Below, piece by piece: positions 17,501 to 25,658 of a stretch of DNA of 64,000 nucleotides (position 1 is its first letter; every line of letters begins with the position of its first letter). This DNA is from FEB-25 sp963822175. GTDB lineage: Bacteria; Chloroflexota; Anaerolineae; Anaerolineales; UBA4823. Location: contig CAWGGJ010000008.1 in assembly GCA_963822175.1 (NCBI GenBank), forward strand, positions 62,001-126,000. Direction: 5' to 3'. Made by a program: the position numbers and the translations under genes. The notes beneath the pieces were generated by a model, which saw nothing but the letters and a program-made list of their open reading frames with translations, made no database searches and was not told where the DNA came from.

Positions 17501-19119
17501 AGCCAAATCTCATCTATCAGCATGGCTGGATACTTCAGTCTGCTGGTCAGCTTGATACAGCTGCTGGTGTCATGCTTGAAGCGTTGGAAAAGGAGCATTC
17601 GATCACAAATAGTAATCAGCTAAGCTTTGCCATCTGGACGATTTTAGATGGTTTGGGATTTGAAAAAGGTGAGCAGGCTATTTTGCAAGTTAACCTGCCG
17701 TTTAATATAACCACCCGAGAGCGCGACCGCGCTCTGGGGTTGACCCTGACTTCATTTCCAGAGCAAATGGGTGGTAGAGCCCGCCAGTTACTGGAAGCTG
17801 CGCTTGCCGAGAATCCAAATGATGCCGAGGCAATTCATCGGCTGGCCTATGTGGCTCAAAATGATGATGAATGTGAGCAATTTCTCCGCCAGGCGGTTTT
17901 CCTCGCACCTCATTGGAGCTATGCTCGTTACATATTGGCTAATTTCCTGGTGTATAAGGATCGGTGGCAGGAAGCGCTGCAGTTTACTACCGGGCATGAG
18001 CTTGAGTCCCTGAATCTGCTCGAGGAGCATGTTTTTTCCCTGAACAAGACCGGGCATTATGAAGAAGCCCTTGAACTTGCTGATCTGCTGGTAAACGAAA
18101 CCATTCCTCTCGCTGAACGTACTTCGCTTCGTTACCGGATAAAATTTGATGCAGAAAACAATTGCGGCAAGAATGAAAAAAGCTTGGCAACCGCCATCCA
18201 GGCCCAGGGGTTATTTCCCACCGAGCTGGATTGGTTTTTCTTCCAGGCTTTATCCTTAGTTCATTTGGATCAGTTTGCCGAAGCAAATGCCGCCCTGGTA
18301 GCCGGTCAGGCAAAAGGTTTAGACGAAGATTATGTGCACAGGGTGTTGTATCGAATCTCCTTGGCTCAAGGTGATAAAAAGACTGCTTTGGATATTGCGC
18401 ATCAAAGGCAGGCAGATGAGCAAAAAGCATTGGCTGAGAAGGGGGGTCCCACAGTTTTGAACCTGGGCGAGTGGGCTTTTCGTTATTTGGAATTGCTGGT
18501 GCATCTTGGCAGGCTTGAAGAAGCTGAAAAATATATATCTCATCAATGTAAGCAAAGCCATGATTGGGCAACAGTAGCACGCCGTTTATGTCCAACCGCT
18601 GCCGGTCACCTCACCCTAAAATGTGCCTTGGAAGCCTTGAAAGGTGAAAAACTCTCTTCGGATGATCGAATAATGGCCTTGTTTGCCCGCGCAATTGCCT
18701 CTCAGAATTTGGATGACCCTAACGCGCTTCAATACTTTGAGCAGCTCCGTGACGAATTTCCACGCTCGGCGGATATATATGATCAGTTGGCCATTTATGC
18801 AATCTTGGATGGGGATTTTAATCGAGCAGAAATTTTAGCCGAACAAGCCTTGGTGTATGAGCGTGATTCCTGGTTTTCCTGGGTTGTTATGGGTTTGGTT
18901 CAATTTTTCAAAGGAGATAAGCCTGCAGCCACTGGTGATCTGGAAAAGGGGATATATCGGAATCGGGAAATTCTTAATCCGGGTCCACCATTTCATTGGT
19001 TGTTTTATGCCTTGAGTGGAGATCAGGCAAGCGCAGCTAAATGGAAGGAGCAGGCGTATAGCCAGGCGATATGTACTGTGGAGCGGCAGTTATTGGAATT
19101 GATCCAGTCGCACCTATGA
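14518..19119 (+). CDS. Giant TPR protein with internal C39-type peptidase domain
   Basis: A 1533-residue protein; GAGG lies eight bases before the ATG and no signal peptide is present, so it is probably cytoplasmic. Residues about 165-410 are TPR-like helical repeats (LGELGRIHEMDEHLDTLLPRL, AILLGEFDEAWRLATSALAY). Residues about 425-565 form a papain-like C39 domain: Gln436 and Cys441 in QRRDHCGPCTIELVMRYW, His522 in SHVTVVIGYDD and Asp540 in DLQDPM fit the catalytic set. Residues about 580-1530 are a second, longer TPR array (LAEIAECQYGLRQVEQALES, ALENPNDAEAIHRLAYVAQN). C39 domains usually cut leader peptides at double-Gly sites within ABC exporters; here no transporter is attached. A peptidase held in a superhelical scaffold is the likely form; its target is unknown. 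Confidence 0.8.
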   Translation: MNLEFIAHRMIEDGWKKDSHNLYAGWNFDMIFSRKFLFEPWKVLIKTIPVLDIFTLNKIKGQLELIFTRSKTNYWQRNFFLYLICDKVTQQSLHALKMDNIGLQRFNQKGSGTRKIMVVDELNRQIHGPFPQQLEFEKPLTFDLKPYFFQAFSPDGAVYPLPPVYDDVKTLIDNLRPTSAMKLIADSSRTDLEVYRIEALGELGRIHEMDEHLDTLLPRLQGDDLARMQRFKARQLFSKGQVDEGIWLLEQAARNVSDQGIRAAIISTKANGYAIKSCFTLAENAIREALQIAPSEPRVLFSQAFLYLQMDQRLEARDILERMNVDQQNWVGSYIDLELANIAILLGEFDEAWRLATSALAYSDEIINPLVLLAGLAMLKNDLPEMERLLSQIEARSPQADVLPPIREDLERLKKYYAGQLKAPYCRLDSFPSLVQRRDHCGPCTIELVMRYWKGGLDLTNNEIANWVKLPHSGTPVHRMTEFFHLLGFSTLRCIAPTQKLKQLVENGFPAIVEVRAAAQSHVTVVIGYDDNAGVIDLQDPMTHQVIPMPVDELNRYRKLMSDSAIVAFPAGKGHEDTLARLGLFPDEVLSLLDQASQAIELGNHAHVANLMERATWIRTQHGISWVYWLQSLLQQWQEAQYQVRAFPAQLNKVVREQILTNMQGIRDKFYSVLEQARLANLQDEILYSLAGQAALLEGDLPRALESFQLSKELCPTNPNTLAEIAECQYGLRQVEQALESAQLAVKLDPGLMSGNIWLSRCLAELKKEHADYYAQIGLELAPNWWLAHLAMAEAQLSIDPARFSQLESSPGNLLNPGMVAWKEIDVVMSHYPNQPDALVLRAFLLQSSRDFISAQTVLESALQTTLNDGKSPIPITIHKINQSLCRLHLSQGRNDLALEQVLKMLELEPGDPWALQFHAYLSNQLFIQATFQAQVNGLVDQEFNPIKELYLTAIKANQGDPGVVNDFLNSLLSLDRKIEAVELAASLRDQFPHQPNLIYQHGWILQSAGQLDTAAGVMLEALEKEHSITNSNQLSFAIWTILDGLGFEKGEQAILQVNLPFNITTRERDRALGLTLTSFPEQMGGRARQLLEAALAENPNDAEAIHRLAYVAQNDDECEQFLRQAVFLAPHWSYARYILANFLVYKDRWQEALQFTTGHELESLNLLEEHVFSLNKTGHYEEALELADLLVNETIPLAERTSLRYRIKFDAENNCGKNEKSLATAIQAQGLFPTELDWFFFQALSLVHLDQFAEANAALVAGQAKGLDEDYVHRVLYRISLAQGDKKTALDIAHQRQADEQKALAEKGGPTVLNLGEWAFRYLELLVHLGRLEEAEKYISHQCKQSHDWATVARRLCPTAAGHLTLKCALEALKGEKLSSDDRIMALFARAIASQNLDDPNALQYFEQLRDEFPRSADIYDQLAIYAILDGDFNRAEILAEQALVYERDSWFSWVVMGLVQFFKGDKPAATGDLEKGIYRNREILNPGPPFHWLFYALSGDQASAAKWKEQAYSQAICTVERQLLELIQSHL

Positions 19120-19141
19120 TCGAATGGGAGATAGCATCCCC

Positions 19142-19525
19142 ATGCCCCCAATCCGCCTTGATCGATTTGAATCCGGTCCGCGCCTTGTCATCGCCTTCAA
19201 CGAGGCCTTCAACCGCCACGACGTACCCGCCATGATGGCCATGATGAGCGCTGACTGCGCCTTTGAGAACACCGACCCCGCCCCCGATGGAACGCTCTAC
19301 CGGGGCCAGGCAGCTGTGACCCAATTTTGGGAGCAATTCTTCATCGAGTCACCCCAGGCGCATATCAAGATCGAGGAAGTACTGGGTTTTGGCAACCGCG
19401 TGGGCATGTTGTGGCGCTACGACTGGGTGGATGAGGCGGGTATCCCCGGGCACGTGCGTGGTGTTGACCTCTACCGCATCCAGGCCGGCCTGATCACCGA
19501 AAAACTCTCCTACGTCAAGGGGTAA
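19142..19525 (+). CDS. SnoaL-like / NTF2-fold protein, copy 2
   Basis: Near twin of the protein at 13050-13433 (about 116 of 127 residues the same). The start at 19142 (MPPIRLDRFESG) aligns with the first copy; an in-frame ATG at 19124 would add six residues without counterpart. GGGAG lies about nine bases upstream. It begins 22 bases after the TPR-C39 gene and could share its transcript. The 3' flank up to about 19618 matches that of copy 1, but the 5' flank does not, so the duplication boundary lies near the start codon. Confidence 0.85.
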   Translation: MPPIRLDRFESGPRLVIAFNEAFNRHDVPAMMAMMSADCAFENTDPAPDGTLYRGQAAVTQFWEQFFIESPQAHIKIEEVLGFGNRVGMLWRYDWVDEAGIPGHVRGVDLYRIQAGLITEKLSYVKG

Positions 19526-19529
19526 CGCA

Positions 19530-20265
19530 GCACTCGGGGAAGTTCTTTAAACCATCTCGTCAATATCATTTCGAGACCGATCTTTGGTCGCTGGTCCCGA
19601 GTGTAATGAGGAAAAGCAATCATCAACACAGCTTCTGTCATTGCGAGACCGTTCTTTGGTCGAAGCAATCTTCAACATTGACAGAAACCCATTCATCCAA
19701 CATTGGATTCACCCCCACATCTTGATGATCTGAATGGTTAAAGTTTGCTTCGTCGCTACGATCCTCGCAAAGACAGTTGACGTGGGTCATTGCGGGATCT
19801 CCCCTGTTTTTGGGGAGAACCCGGCGTTCTTTACCGGGTGTGGCAATCTCCAACACAATAGTAGGGCCGGTAATGCCATGCTTATGACCCCGCTTACCTG
19901 TCATTGCAAGGAGCGTAGTATTTCCCAGGAGCACGTAGGTTGGGTTGAGCGGATTATGCGAAACCCAACACCACCCGTCATTACGAGGAGCACAGCGTAT
20001 GCCCTGGTACCCCGAGCGCAGTGAAGGGACAGTAATCCGCTCTTTATGGTTTTCAGTAGGGCGTGTCGTGACCTGCCCGCACGACGATCTTTCTGTCATT
20101 GCGAGGCGCATTTTGCCCGCAAGTCCCGAGCTCCGCGAGGGAAAGCAATCTTCCCCCTCGACATAATGCCTGCACATCCAGACCAAAACACCTTGCTCAG
20201 TCTGTCTCACCAATAAGTCAAGCATCAACCCGTTTGTTTACCCCTCCCTCGGTTACACAGCCTGG
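19530..20265. repeat. Composite repeat region (families A, C and the 215-bp element)
   Basis: The first 90 bases copy the 3' flank of the other SnoaL gene (13434-13527). Then follow family C units (19637-19680, 19785-19850), part of the 175-bp element (TGACAGAAACCC ... GCTTCGTCGCTACG, 19678-19775), a family A unit (19936-19971) and a diverged 215-bp element (20085-20260). No gene is supported; the 196-codon minus-strand frame across it consists of repeat sequence. Confidence 0.8.
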
Positions 20266-20294
20266 CGCGGTTGAGGTGGGAGGGGGCCTCCACT

Positions 20295-20498
20295 TTACCT
20301 CTTCAAATCCGCCAGGTGCTCCTCCACCGCCTGTACTTCCAACCTCAGCTCCGCCAGGTAAGCTTCCAGCTCGGCGATCTTTTCTGCCTTCGTTTGATAG
20401 CGCCGCTCAAAATGGCTTTGATGGCAGCCGCATTCACATCCACTGCCACAATCACATCCACTGCCACAATCACATCCACAACCACATTCCTTGCACAT
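20295..20498 (-). CDS. Cys-rich mini-protein with coiled-coil tail
   Basis: A 67-residue protein with AAAGGAG before the ATG and a TATAAT about 42 bases upstream. The first 26 residues hold ten Cys in a repetitive pattern (MCKECGCGCDCGSGCDCGSG CECGCH), encoded by tandem 18-bp repeats. The rest is a charged helix (KAEKIAELEAYLAELRLEVQAVEEHLADLKR) likely to form a coiled coil. It resembles small Cys-rich DUF5320-like proteins of anaerobes. Binding of zinc, copper or an iron-sulfur cluster is plausible but unproven. Confidence 0.7.
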   Translation of the reverse strand: MCKECGCGCDCGSGCDCGSGCECGCHQSHFERRYQTKAEKIAELEAYLAELRLEVQAVEEHLADLKR

Positions 20499-20589
20499 GT
20501 CTTTAACTCCTTTAGATAAAGATGATTATTACAGCTCTATTATATGCGGGATTGGGTATATACCGATAAGATTGCCTCCGCTTAAAGCC

Positions 20590-20613
20590 CAAAGCCCACC
20601 TGCGTGGGCTTTG
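20590..20613 (-). terminator. Hairpin downstream of the first propeller paralog
   Basis: Perfect stem CAAAGCCCAC / GTGGGCTTTG with a 4-base loop. A copy with similar flanks lies after the third paralog (24173-24198), so it was duplicated together with the gene end. It lacks a long T-run, so termination is likely but not certain. Confidence 0.5.
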
Positions 20614-20650
20614 CAGCTAAAAGCATGCTGATGTACTTATTCAGACCAGC

Positions 20651-21997
20651 TCATTTCTCCAGTAGTGGCAGGAATCCCTGGAAATACTGCCTCGCCACCC
20701 ACAAACGATAAACATCAGTCATCCATTCTTGTGAATAGGCAATCATTAATGCACCTGATGGATTTATCGCCAGATCGATATTTTGGCCAACGTCCTCAGC
20801 CTGATCGTCTATTGTCTGGCAATACCAGCTGCTACCCGGGCCACAGTTACCACTGGGCATCCCCAGGCGGGAAACAGGCTGGGCTAGTTTCAGGATCGTA
20901 TGGCTTGTGTCATCTGCGTCCTGGTAGGCGATAACTGGATACGACCCGTCCGTTACCAATGAGAGAGCCATGCTGCCATTTTCAGCGCCAACCTGATCGA
21001 TCGCAGAGCATTGCCAGCGGTTGGCGTAGCCAATACCGGTCCAATCATATCCACAATTCCCACCCGAACCAACAAACTCGGCTTCCATCAGCTCGCCTGT
21101 TGAAACATTATAATAAGCAATAAAGCGACCTTCATCGAACATGATGGATGGGTGAAGGCCAGCTGTCACCTTTTGATCGATGCTGATGCAGCGCCAGCCA
21201 GCGGCGGAGCAATTGTTGAAGTAATCCGCCGGGTAGGCATAGCCCAAGGCATGGTTGCCTGGATCGTAGTATGCAATGCGCGGATAGCGTCCCAGATCAA
21301 CCGTGATACTGGGATCTTCAGCCAGGTCCGATCCAGACAGGATCTCCACAGTCGGCCAGTACATACTGGTTCCATTATTTTTCGATGACTTGTCGCTTGC
21401 TGCTGGTTCGACAATATACGTCAATTTGGATGTATAAATATAGTCGACCATCACTACAATATGCGCATTTCCATCTTGGTCAAATGCCAGGGAAGGCTGT
21501 GATGCGATGGTTCCGCCATCCACCGCGAAATCCGCGATGTCATAACTGTCACTGCCTGATCCATCGCCGGTGATATTCCACGCCCGGGTAAATTTGAGGT
21601 GGTCATTGCTCGTGTTATACACATAACCTGTTGCGAAATACGAATTGTCCGCGCTGCGGTAGTTGGCCACATCATTGAATTGCCCAATTGCTCCTTCGAA
21701 CAGGTTTCCGCAATTCCAATTGACGTTGAGGTCGCAGCTCCCCAACCCGGTTCCGATGAAAGTGGCACTTCGCAGCCGGTCATTTAATGGGCTGAAATAG
21801 ATCGCCATGGGGGTACGTGAATAATAATCATAACCCGCTGAGATAGACTCGAGCTCAGCATGGTCCTGTGAGGTGCGTTCAACGATCCAGGGTAATGTCC
21901 CCCGTGCATTTTCAACCTGGCTGGTAGCGCTGATATCGTGTGCAGATGCCAGCAGCACTGCCGTGCAGCAGATGATGGTGACAAGGACTTTTTTCAT
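20651..21997 (-). CDS. Secreted Cys-paired propeller-like protein, paralog 1
   Basis: The ATG at 21997 follows AGGAAGAG and gives a clean signal peptide (MKKVLVTIICCTAVLLASAHDISA); an upstream in-frame ATG at 22042 would bury it. The mature part of about 425 residues repeats a unit of the type PSITVDLGRYPRIAYYDPGN, LGYAYP, then a Cys pair (NCSAAGWRCISID, NCGYDWTGIGYANRWQCSAID, NCGPGSSWYCQTID), as in a multi-bladed propeller with one disulfide per blade. It ends in RQYFQGFLPLLEK, the FLP-type ending shared across the window. Paralogs at 22390 and 24235 and broken copies at 22061 and 25659 form one same-strand family. Ligand unknown. Confidence 0.8.
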   Translation of the reverse strand: MKKVLVTIICCTAVLLASAHDISATSQVENARGTLPWIVERTSQDHAELESISAGYDYYSRTPMAIYFSPLNDRLRSATFIGTGLGSCDLNVNWNCGNLFEGAIGQFNDVANYRSADNSYFATGYVYNTSNDHLKFTRAWNITGDGSGSDSYDIADFAVDGGTIASQPSLAFDQDGNAHIVVMVDYIYTSKLTYIVEPAASDKSSKNNGTSMYWPTVEILSGSDLAEDPSITVDLGRYPRIAYYDPGNHALGYAYPADYFNNCSAAGWRCISIDQKVTAGLHPSIMFDEGRFIAYYNVSTGELMEAEFVGSGGNCGYDWTGIGYANRWQCSAIDQVGAENGSMALSLVTDGSYPVIAYQDADDTSHTILKLAQPVSRLGMPSGNCGPGSSWYCQTIDDQAEDVGQNIDLAINPSGALMIAYSQEWMTDVYRLWVARQYFQGFLPLLEK

Positions 21998-22060
21998 CTT
22001 CTCTTCCTCCTGTGCCTCATATGAAATGATGGCTTTGGTCAACCGTCGAGAAAATATCCG

Positions 22061-22326
22061 TTATTTAACCGTAATTGGCAGATTGATCCTGTATAAGAAC
22101 TGGTAAATGAATTTTACACTGGTGAAGTAGTCATATTCATCCAGATTCAGAATACGCGATCATAGCGATTCCTTGATTTCCAGGGGTAATGTGAAGGGTT
22201 ACCAGCTGTACTTGTCGTTGAGCTTGTGTTTTCGAGCTGGTCCGCCCGTCCCTGCCTGGCTCCTGTGACCAGGATCAAAACAATCAGCACGACGAACAAC
22301 ACCCACCGCAATACCGTCTTCATCAT
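22061..22326 (-). pseudogene. Internally deleted copy of the secreted propeller family
   Basis: The start (ATG at 22326, GGAGGG upstream) encodes a signal peptide almost the same as that of the gene at 22390-23784 (VLRWVLFVVLIVLILVTGAR) and continues to NPSHYPWKS. The sequence then jumps, in another frame, to the last 30 residues of the same family (DEYDYFTSVKFIYQFLY, then NLPITVK and stop at 22061). About 400 codons between the two ends are gone. This is a deletion product of a former full-length neighbour. Confidence 0.9.
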
Positions 22327-22389
22327 CTTCCCTCCCTCCAAAATCACAAATGGAACGATAACTATGGTCAATCCACGAAAAGTTATCCA

Positions 22390-23784
22390 TTATTTAACCG
22401 TAATCGGCAAATAGTTCCCATATAAAAACTGGTAAATGAATTTTGCACTCATGAGGTAGTCATACCAATCATATTCTGAATAGGCAATCGCCACCCGCCC
22501 TTTGGAATTGACCACCAGGGAGAGAAAATTGCCTTCACTCACATACTGATTTCCCGTATCGAGCGGGGTGCATCGCCAGTATTGAACGAACATGCCTGGG
22601 GGTATTTCGCCACAATTACCGAATTCTCCATCATCATAGACCATGTATGGACGTGCAATCCACAGGGCTGCTGGGGACCATTCTGATTCGATCTTCTGAT
22701 ATGCAATTACCGGATAACCATCCTTGTCAAGCTGCATAGATACTCCCATCGAGTCAATGCTAGTACCAATATCATCTACATCCAACATAGACCACCCTGG
22801 CTGAAAATACTTAAGATGACCATAAGTTTTTACTATATACGCAGCTCGAACAAATTCATCTGGGGAGTGTGGTGCGATAATGGATGCATATTTACCAACA
22901 TTAGTTGAACCATCGATGTTTCGACAGCTCCAATCGGTTGTATCTGCATCGCAGCTATAACCAGGTTCTTTCCATGCATATCCCAAAAACCAGCCTGGCC
23001 AATCCAAATCATACACATGGTAGGAAATAAAAGGTATATTATCGTACCGAAAATCCAGTGAGATGGATTTGTTATCTTGACCGAACCATTGAAAAATTTT
23101 CTCACACTCCCAGATTATAGACGGCTCAGATTGATTATACTTTTCCCCGTTATCCACCTGGTGGGCATAATAGACGTAATTCTTGGCATAATAAGCCACT
23201 GCTGCATACCCGTTTGACTTAAATTTAAAAGATGTATTAAGGCCAACCTCACCTGTTCCAGACGAGCAATCCGGAGTAATGTATTCGGGTGTACACGTAC
23301 CCAGTATACAGGTCAGGATAAAGACTTTAAGCGTATTGTTGGCAATGTCACGGTAGCTGATCCCTAGCCTCCACAGATTAATCGTTTCCCCCCAGGCATC
23401 GATTGAAACCTCACTGCCCACATTACCTCCCAAGCCATCAATTGGATTGCACAGCCAGCTGTTATCGGTCCCACAATTACCTTGACTGACTCCAACCGAG
23501 ATGGCAAGCATCAGGTCGCCATTTGTGTAATCATAATACGCAACGATCGGGTAATCATCGAACGGTCGTAGGGTCATAGCGATATAACTGCCCACATCTT
23601 GCACGGGATTTGGCTGGCGTTGCACATACTCTGATTTCCACGGGTAATGTGAAGGGTTACCAGCCGTAATTGTTGTTGAGCTTGTGTTTTTGAGTCGGTC
23701 CGCCCTTGCCTGCCTGGCCCCCGTGACCAGGATCAAAACAATCAACACGACGAACAACACCCACCGCAATATCGTCTTCATCAT
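22390..23784 (-). CDS. Secreted Cys-paired propeller-like protein, paralog 2
   Basis: A 464-residue protein; GGGGAGGGAAG precedes the ATG. Signal peptide TILRWVLFVVLIVLILVTGARQARA. Mature blades include YPIVAYYDYTNGDLMLAISV, CGTDNSWLCNPIDGLG, CDADTTDWSCRNIDGS and YWRCTPLDTG, the same Cys-paired plan as paralog 1 but more diverged. The C-terminus is FIYQFLYGNYLPITVK. It is transcribed in the same direction as its neighbours, but the gap of more than 400 bp to the next gene suggests its own promoter. Confidence 0.8.
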   Translation of the reverse strand: MMKTILRWVLFVVLIVLILVTGARQARADRLKNTSSTTITAGNPSHYPWKSEYVQRQPNPVQDVGSYIAMTLRPFDDYPIVAYYDYTNGDLMLAISVGVSQGNCGTDNSWLCNPIDGLGGNVGSEVSIDAWGETINLWRLGISYRDIANNTLKVFILTCILGTCTPEYITPDCSSGTGEVGLNTSFKFKSNGYAAVAYYAKNYVYYAHQVDNGEKYNQSEPSIIWECEKIFQWFGQDNKSISLDFRYDNIPFISYHVYDLDWPGWFLGYAWKEPGYSCDADTTDWSCRNIDGSTNVGKYASIIAPHSPDEFVRAAYIVKTYGHLKYFQPGWSMLDVDDIGTSIDSMGVSMQLDKDGYPVIAYQKIESEWSPAALWIARPYMVYDDGEFGNCGEIPPGMFVQYWRCTPLDTGNQYVSEGNFLSLVVNSKGRVAIAYSEYDWYDYLMSAKFIYQFLYGNYLPITVK

Positions 23785-23879
23785 CTTCCCTCCCCTAAAG
23801 AAAAGAATTATCTAAGAACCCCATGTTTAGTTCTATTATTGATTAAAACCACTTCAAAGTCAATCATCAGTATGTTGAA

Positions 23880-24160
23880 GGTTACAGGTCGTAGGGCCTG
23901 CATCCTGCCCGCACGACGATCTTTCTGTCATTGCGAGAAGGGCGGTTTATGCCCGACCCAAGTCCCGAACGCAGTGAGGGAGAAGCAATCTTCCTCATTG
24001 TTATAAAGTCTGGCCATCCACCCCCAAACGCCTTCCTCGCATCGTCAGATTTGTGAGCATTGCGTCATCCCTTTCTCTTCCTCCTCCCCAGACAACGCGA
24101 ATGCACTCTGGGAGCGTGGTCTGGGGAGGTGGGTCGGGAGCTGTAGGTTGTGTCGTGACC
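23880..24160. repeat. Families C and B repeats between paralogs 2 and 3
   Basis: A family C unit (TCATTGCGAGAAGGGCGG ... GAAGCAATCTTC, about 23928-24000) and a family B unit with flanking CCTCCCCAGACA / TGGGGAGG arms (24086-24135). Non-coding. Confidence 0.75.
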
Positions 24161-24172
24161 TGCCTTAATACT

Positions 24173-24198
24173 GCAAAGCCCACCTGCGTGGGCTTTGC
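24173..24198 (-). terminator. Hairpin downstream of the third propeller paralog
   Basis: Stem GCAAAGCCCAC / GTGGGCTTTGC with loop CTGC. Same hairpin and following bases as at 20590-20613. Confidence 0.5.
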
Positions 24199-24234
24199 AG
24201 CAAAAAGCATACTGATGTACTGGTTCAGACCTGG

Positions 24235-25590
24235 TCATTTCTCCAGCACTGGCAGAAATCCCTGAAAATACTGCCTCGCCACCCACAGGTGGGTCTCATA
24301 GTCAGCATCATCTTGTTCCAGGAATCCCATAAATAATGCCCCCTCGTGGCTGATGGTCAGATCAATTTCGCTACCGAGATTGTACTGGCTAAGGACGATC
24401 GTCTGGCAGTACCAGGTGGGGAAGGGATTTTCTGGTCCGCAGTTACCATAGTCCATTCCCATTCGCTGGAAGCTCTGTGCAATTTTTACGCTGGATGTAT
24501 CATAGTCATTCTTATCCTGATACGCCACGATGGGTTCTGCGCCATCCATCACCAATGCAAGGCCCATTTTTGTTATGCCCAACCCAATGGATTCAATGGC
24601 ATCACATTGCCAGCGATTTACTAAATCGAAGCCGTTCCAATCGTTACCGCAATTCCCGTTGGAGCCTACGAATTTCGCCATCATCAGATCACCTGCCATG
24701 TAATCATAATAGGCGATGTATCTTGCCTCGTCAATTGCGATCGAAGGAAATCTTCCTGTGTCCCCACGGGCATCGATGATGACACAGCGCCAGTCATTGG
24801 ACGGACCACAGTTGGGCATCATCCCTGATGGGTAGGCATAATTTAAATTTTTCAGTCCTGGATCATAATATGCGATTCTCGGGCTTGATCCTGATACAAG
24901 GGCGATATTTGGATCAGCGGCGATATTGGGACCAACCAGGATTTGATCGCACTGCCAGTATTCAGAACCGCCATAGTCAGCGCAAGAATTCCCACCTGTT
25001 CCCACATCATGGGCATAGATCAGGTAATCGTTGGGATCACCGTCGATTATAAATACTAAATGTGCCTTGTGATTTGCATCATATGTCAGGGATGGTTGAG
25101 AACCGATCACTCCTGATGGGAAATAATCGAGATCCAGAACTATTACGAAATTGGCACCGAAGCTGTTACCCTGCCTGTATGCATAGCTAAAATGCATCGT
25201 ATTATCTGTCCTGTAGCTCGCAATTCCCGATTCAAAATAATTATTGTCATCACTCTGGAAATGAGCCATATCATGATATTGACTGAAATCTGCTTCCAAA
25301 ACGTAACATTCCCAACCATTATTTACACCACAATCACCCAGCCCTTTTCCTACATAGTTTGCGAAATTTAACCTCTGATTTGGTGTGGTGTAATAATCCA
25401 CCCTTGGTGCCCGTGTCCATTCGTAATAACCTACCGCGATACTGGCAACATCGTTATCTTGAATGAGCGGCTCTACCTTCCAAAGCATTGCAGAACTGGG
25501 TATGTCGAGGTATGGTGAAGCAGAGGAATCTCCTGTTGAGGTAAGGATAAACGCCAAGCAGCAAATTATAAATACCATGAACTTTTTCAT
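24235..25590 (-). CDS. Secreted Cys-paired propeller-like protein, paralog 3
   Basis: The ATG at 25590 follows GGAGG and gives signal peptide KKFMVFIICCLAFILTSTGDSSA, 451 residues in all. It is closest to paralog 1: PRIAYYDPGLKNLNYAYP, ARYIAYYDYMAGDLMMAKFV, then NCGNDW...WQCDAIESIG and NCGPENPFPTWYCQTIVL, ending RQYFQGFLPVLEK. Downstream DNA, including the hairpin at 24173, is also shared with paralog 1, so the two come from a fairly recent duplication. Likely extracellular; partner unknown. Confidence 0.8.
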   Translation of the reverse strand: MKKFMVFIICCLAFILTSTGDSSASPYLDIPSSAMLWKVEPLIQDNDVASIAVGYYEWTRAPRVDYYTTPNQRLNFANYVGKGLGDCGVNNGWECYVLEADFSQYHDMAHFQSDDNNYFESGIASYRTDNTMHFSYAYRQGNSFGANFVIVLDLDYFPSGVIGSQPSLTYDANHKAHLVFIIDGDPNDYLIYAHDVGTGGNSCADYGGSEYWQCDQILVGPNIAADPNIALVSGSSPRIAYYDPGLKNLNYAYPSGMMPNCGPSNDWRCVIIDARGDTGRFPSIAIDEARYIAYYDYMAGDLMMAKFVGSNGNCGNDWNGFDLVNRWQCDAIESIGLGITKMGLALVMDGAEPIVAYQDKNDYDTSSVKIAQSFQRMGMDYGNCGPENPFPTWYCQTIVLSQYNLGSEIDLTISHEGALFMGFLEQDDADYETHLWVARQYFQGFLPVLEK

Positions 25591-25658
25591 TATTTCCTCC
25601 GTGATCGGTATACGAGTCCGAATCCACAAATTCGATTGGTTTTTATCTTAATTCGTTC

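Noticed and set aside
19638..20228. A 196-codon minus-strand open frame
   Set aside because: It is composed entirely of dispersed repeat sequence found elsewhere in the window.
20400..20485. Short tandem repeat resembling a small CRISPR array
   Set aside because: The 18-bp units have no spacers and encode the Cys-rich segment of a gene in frame.
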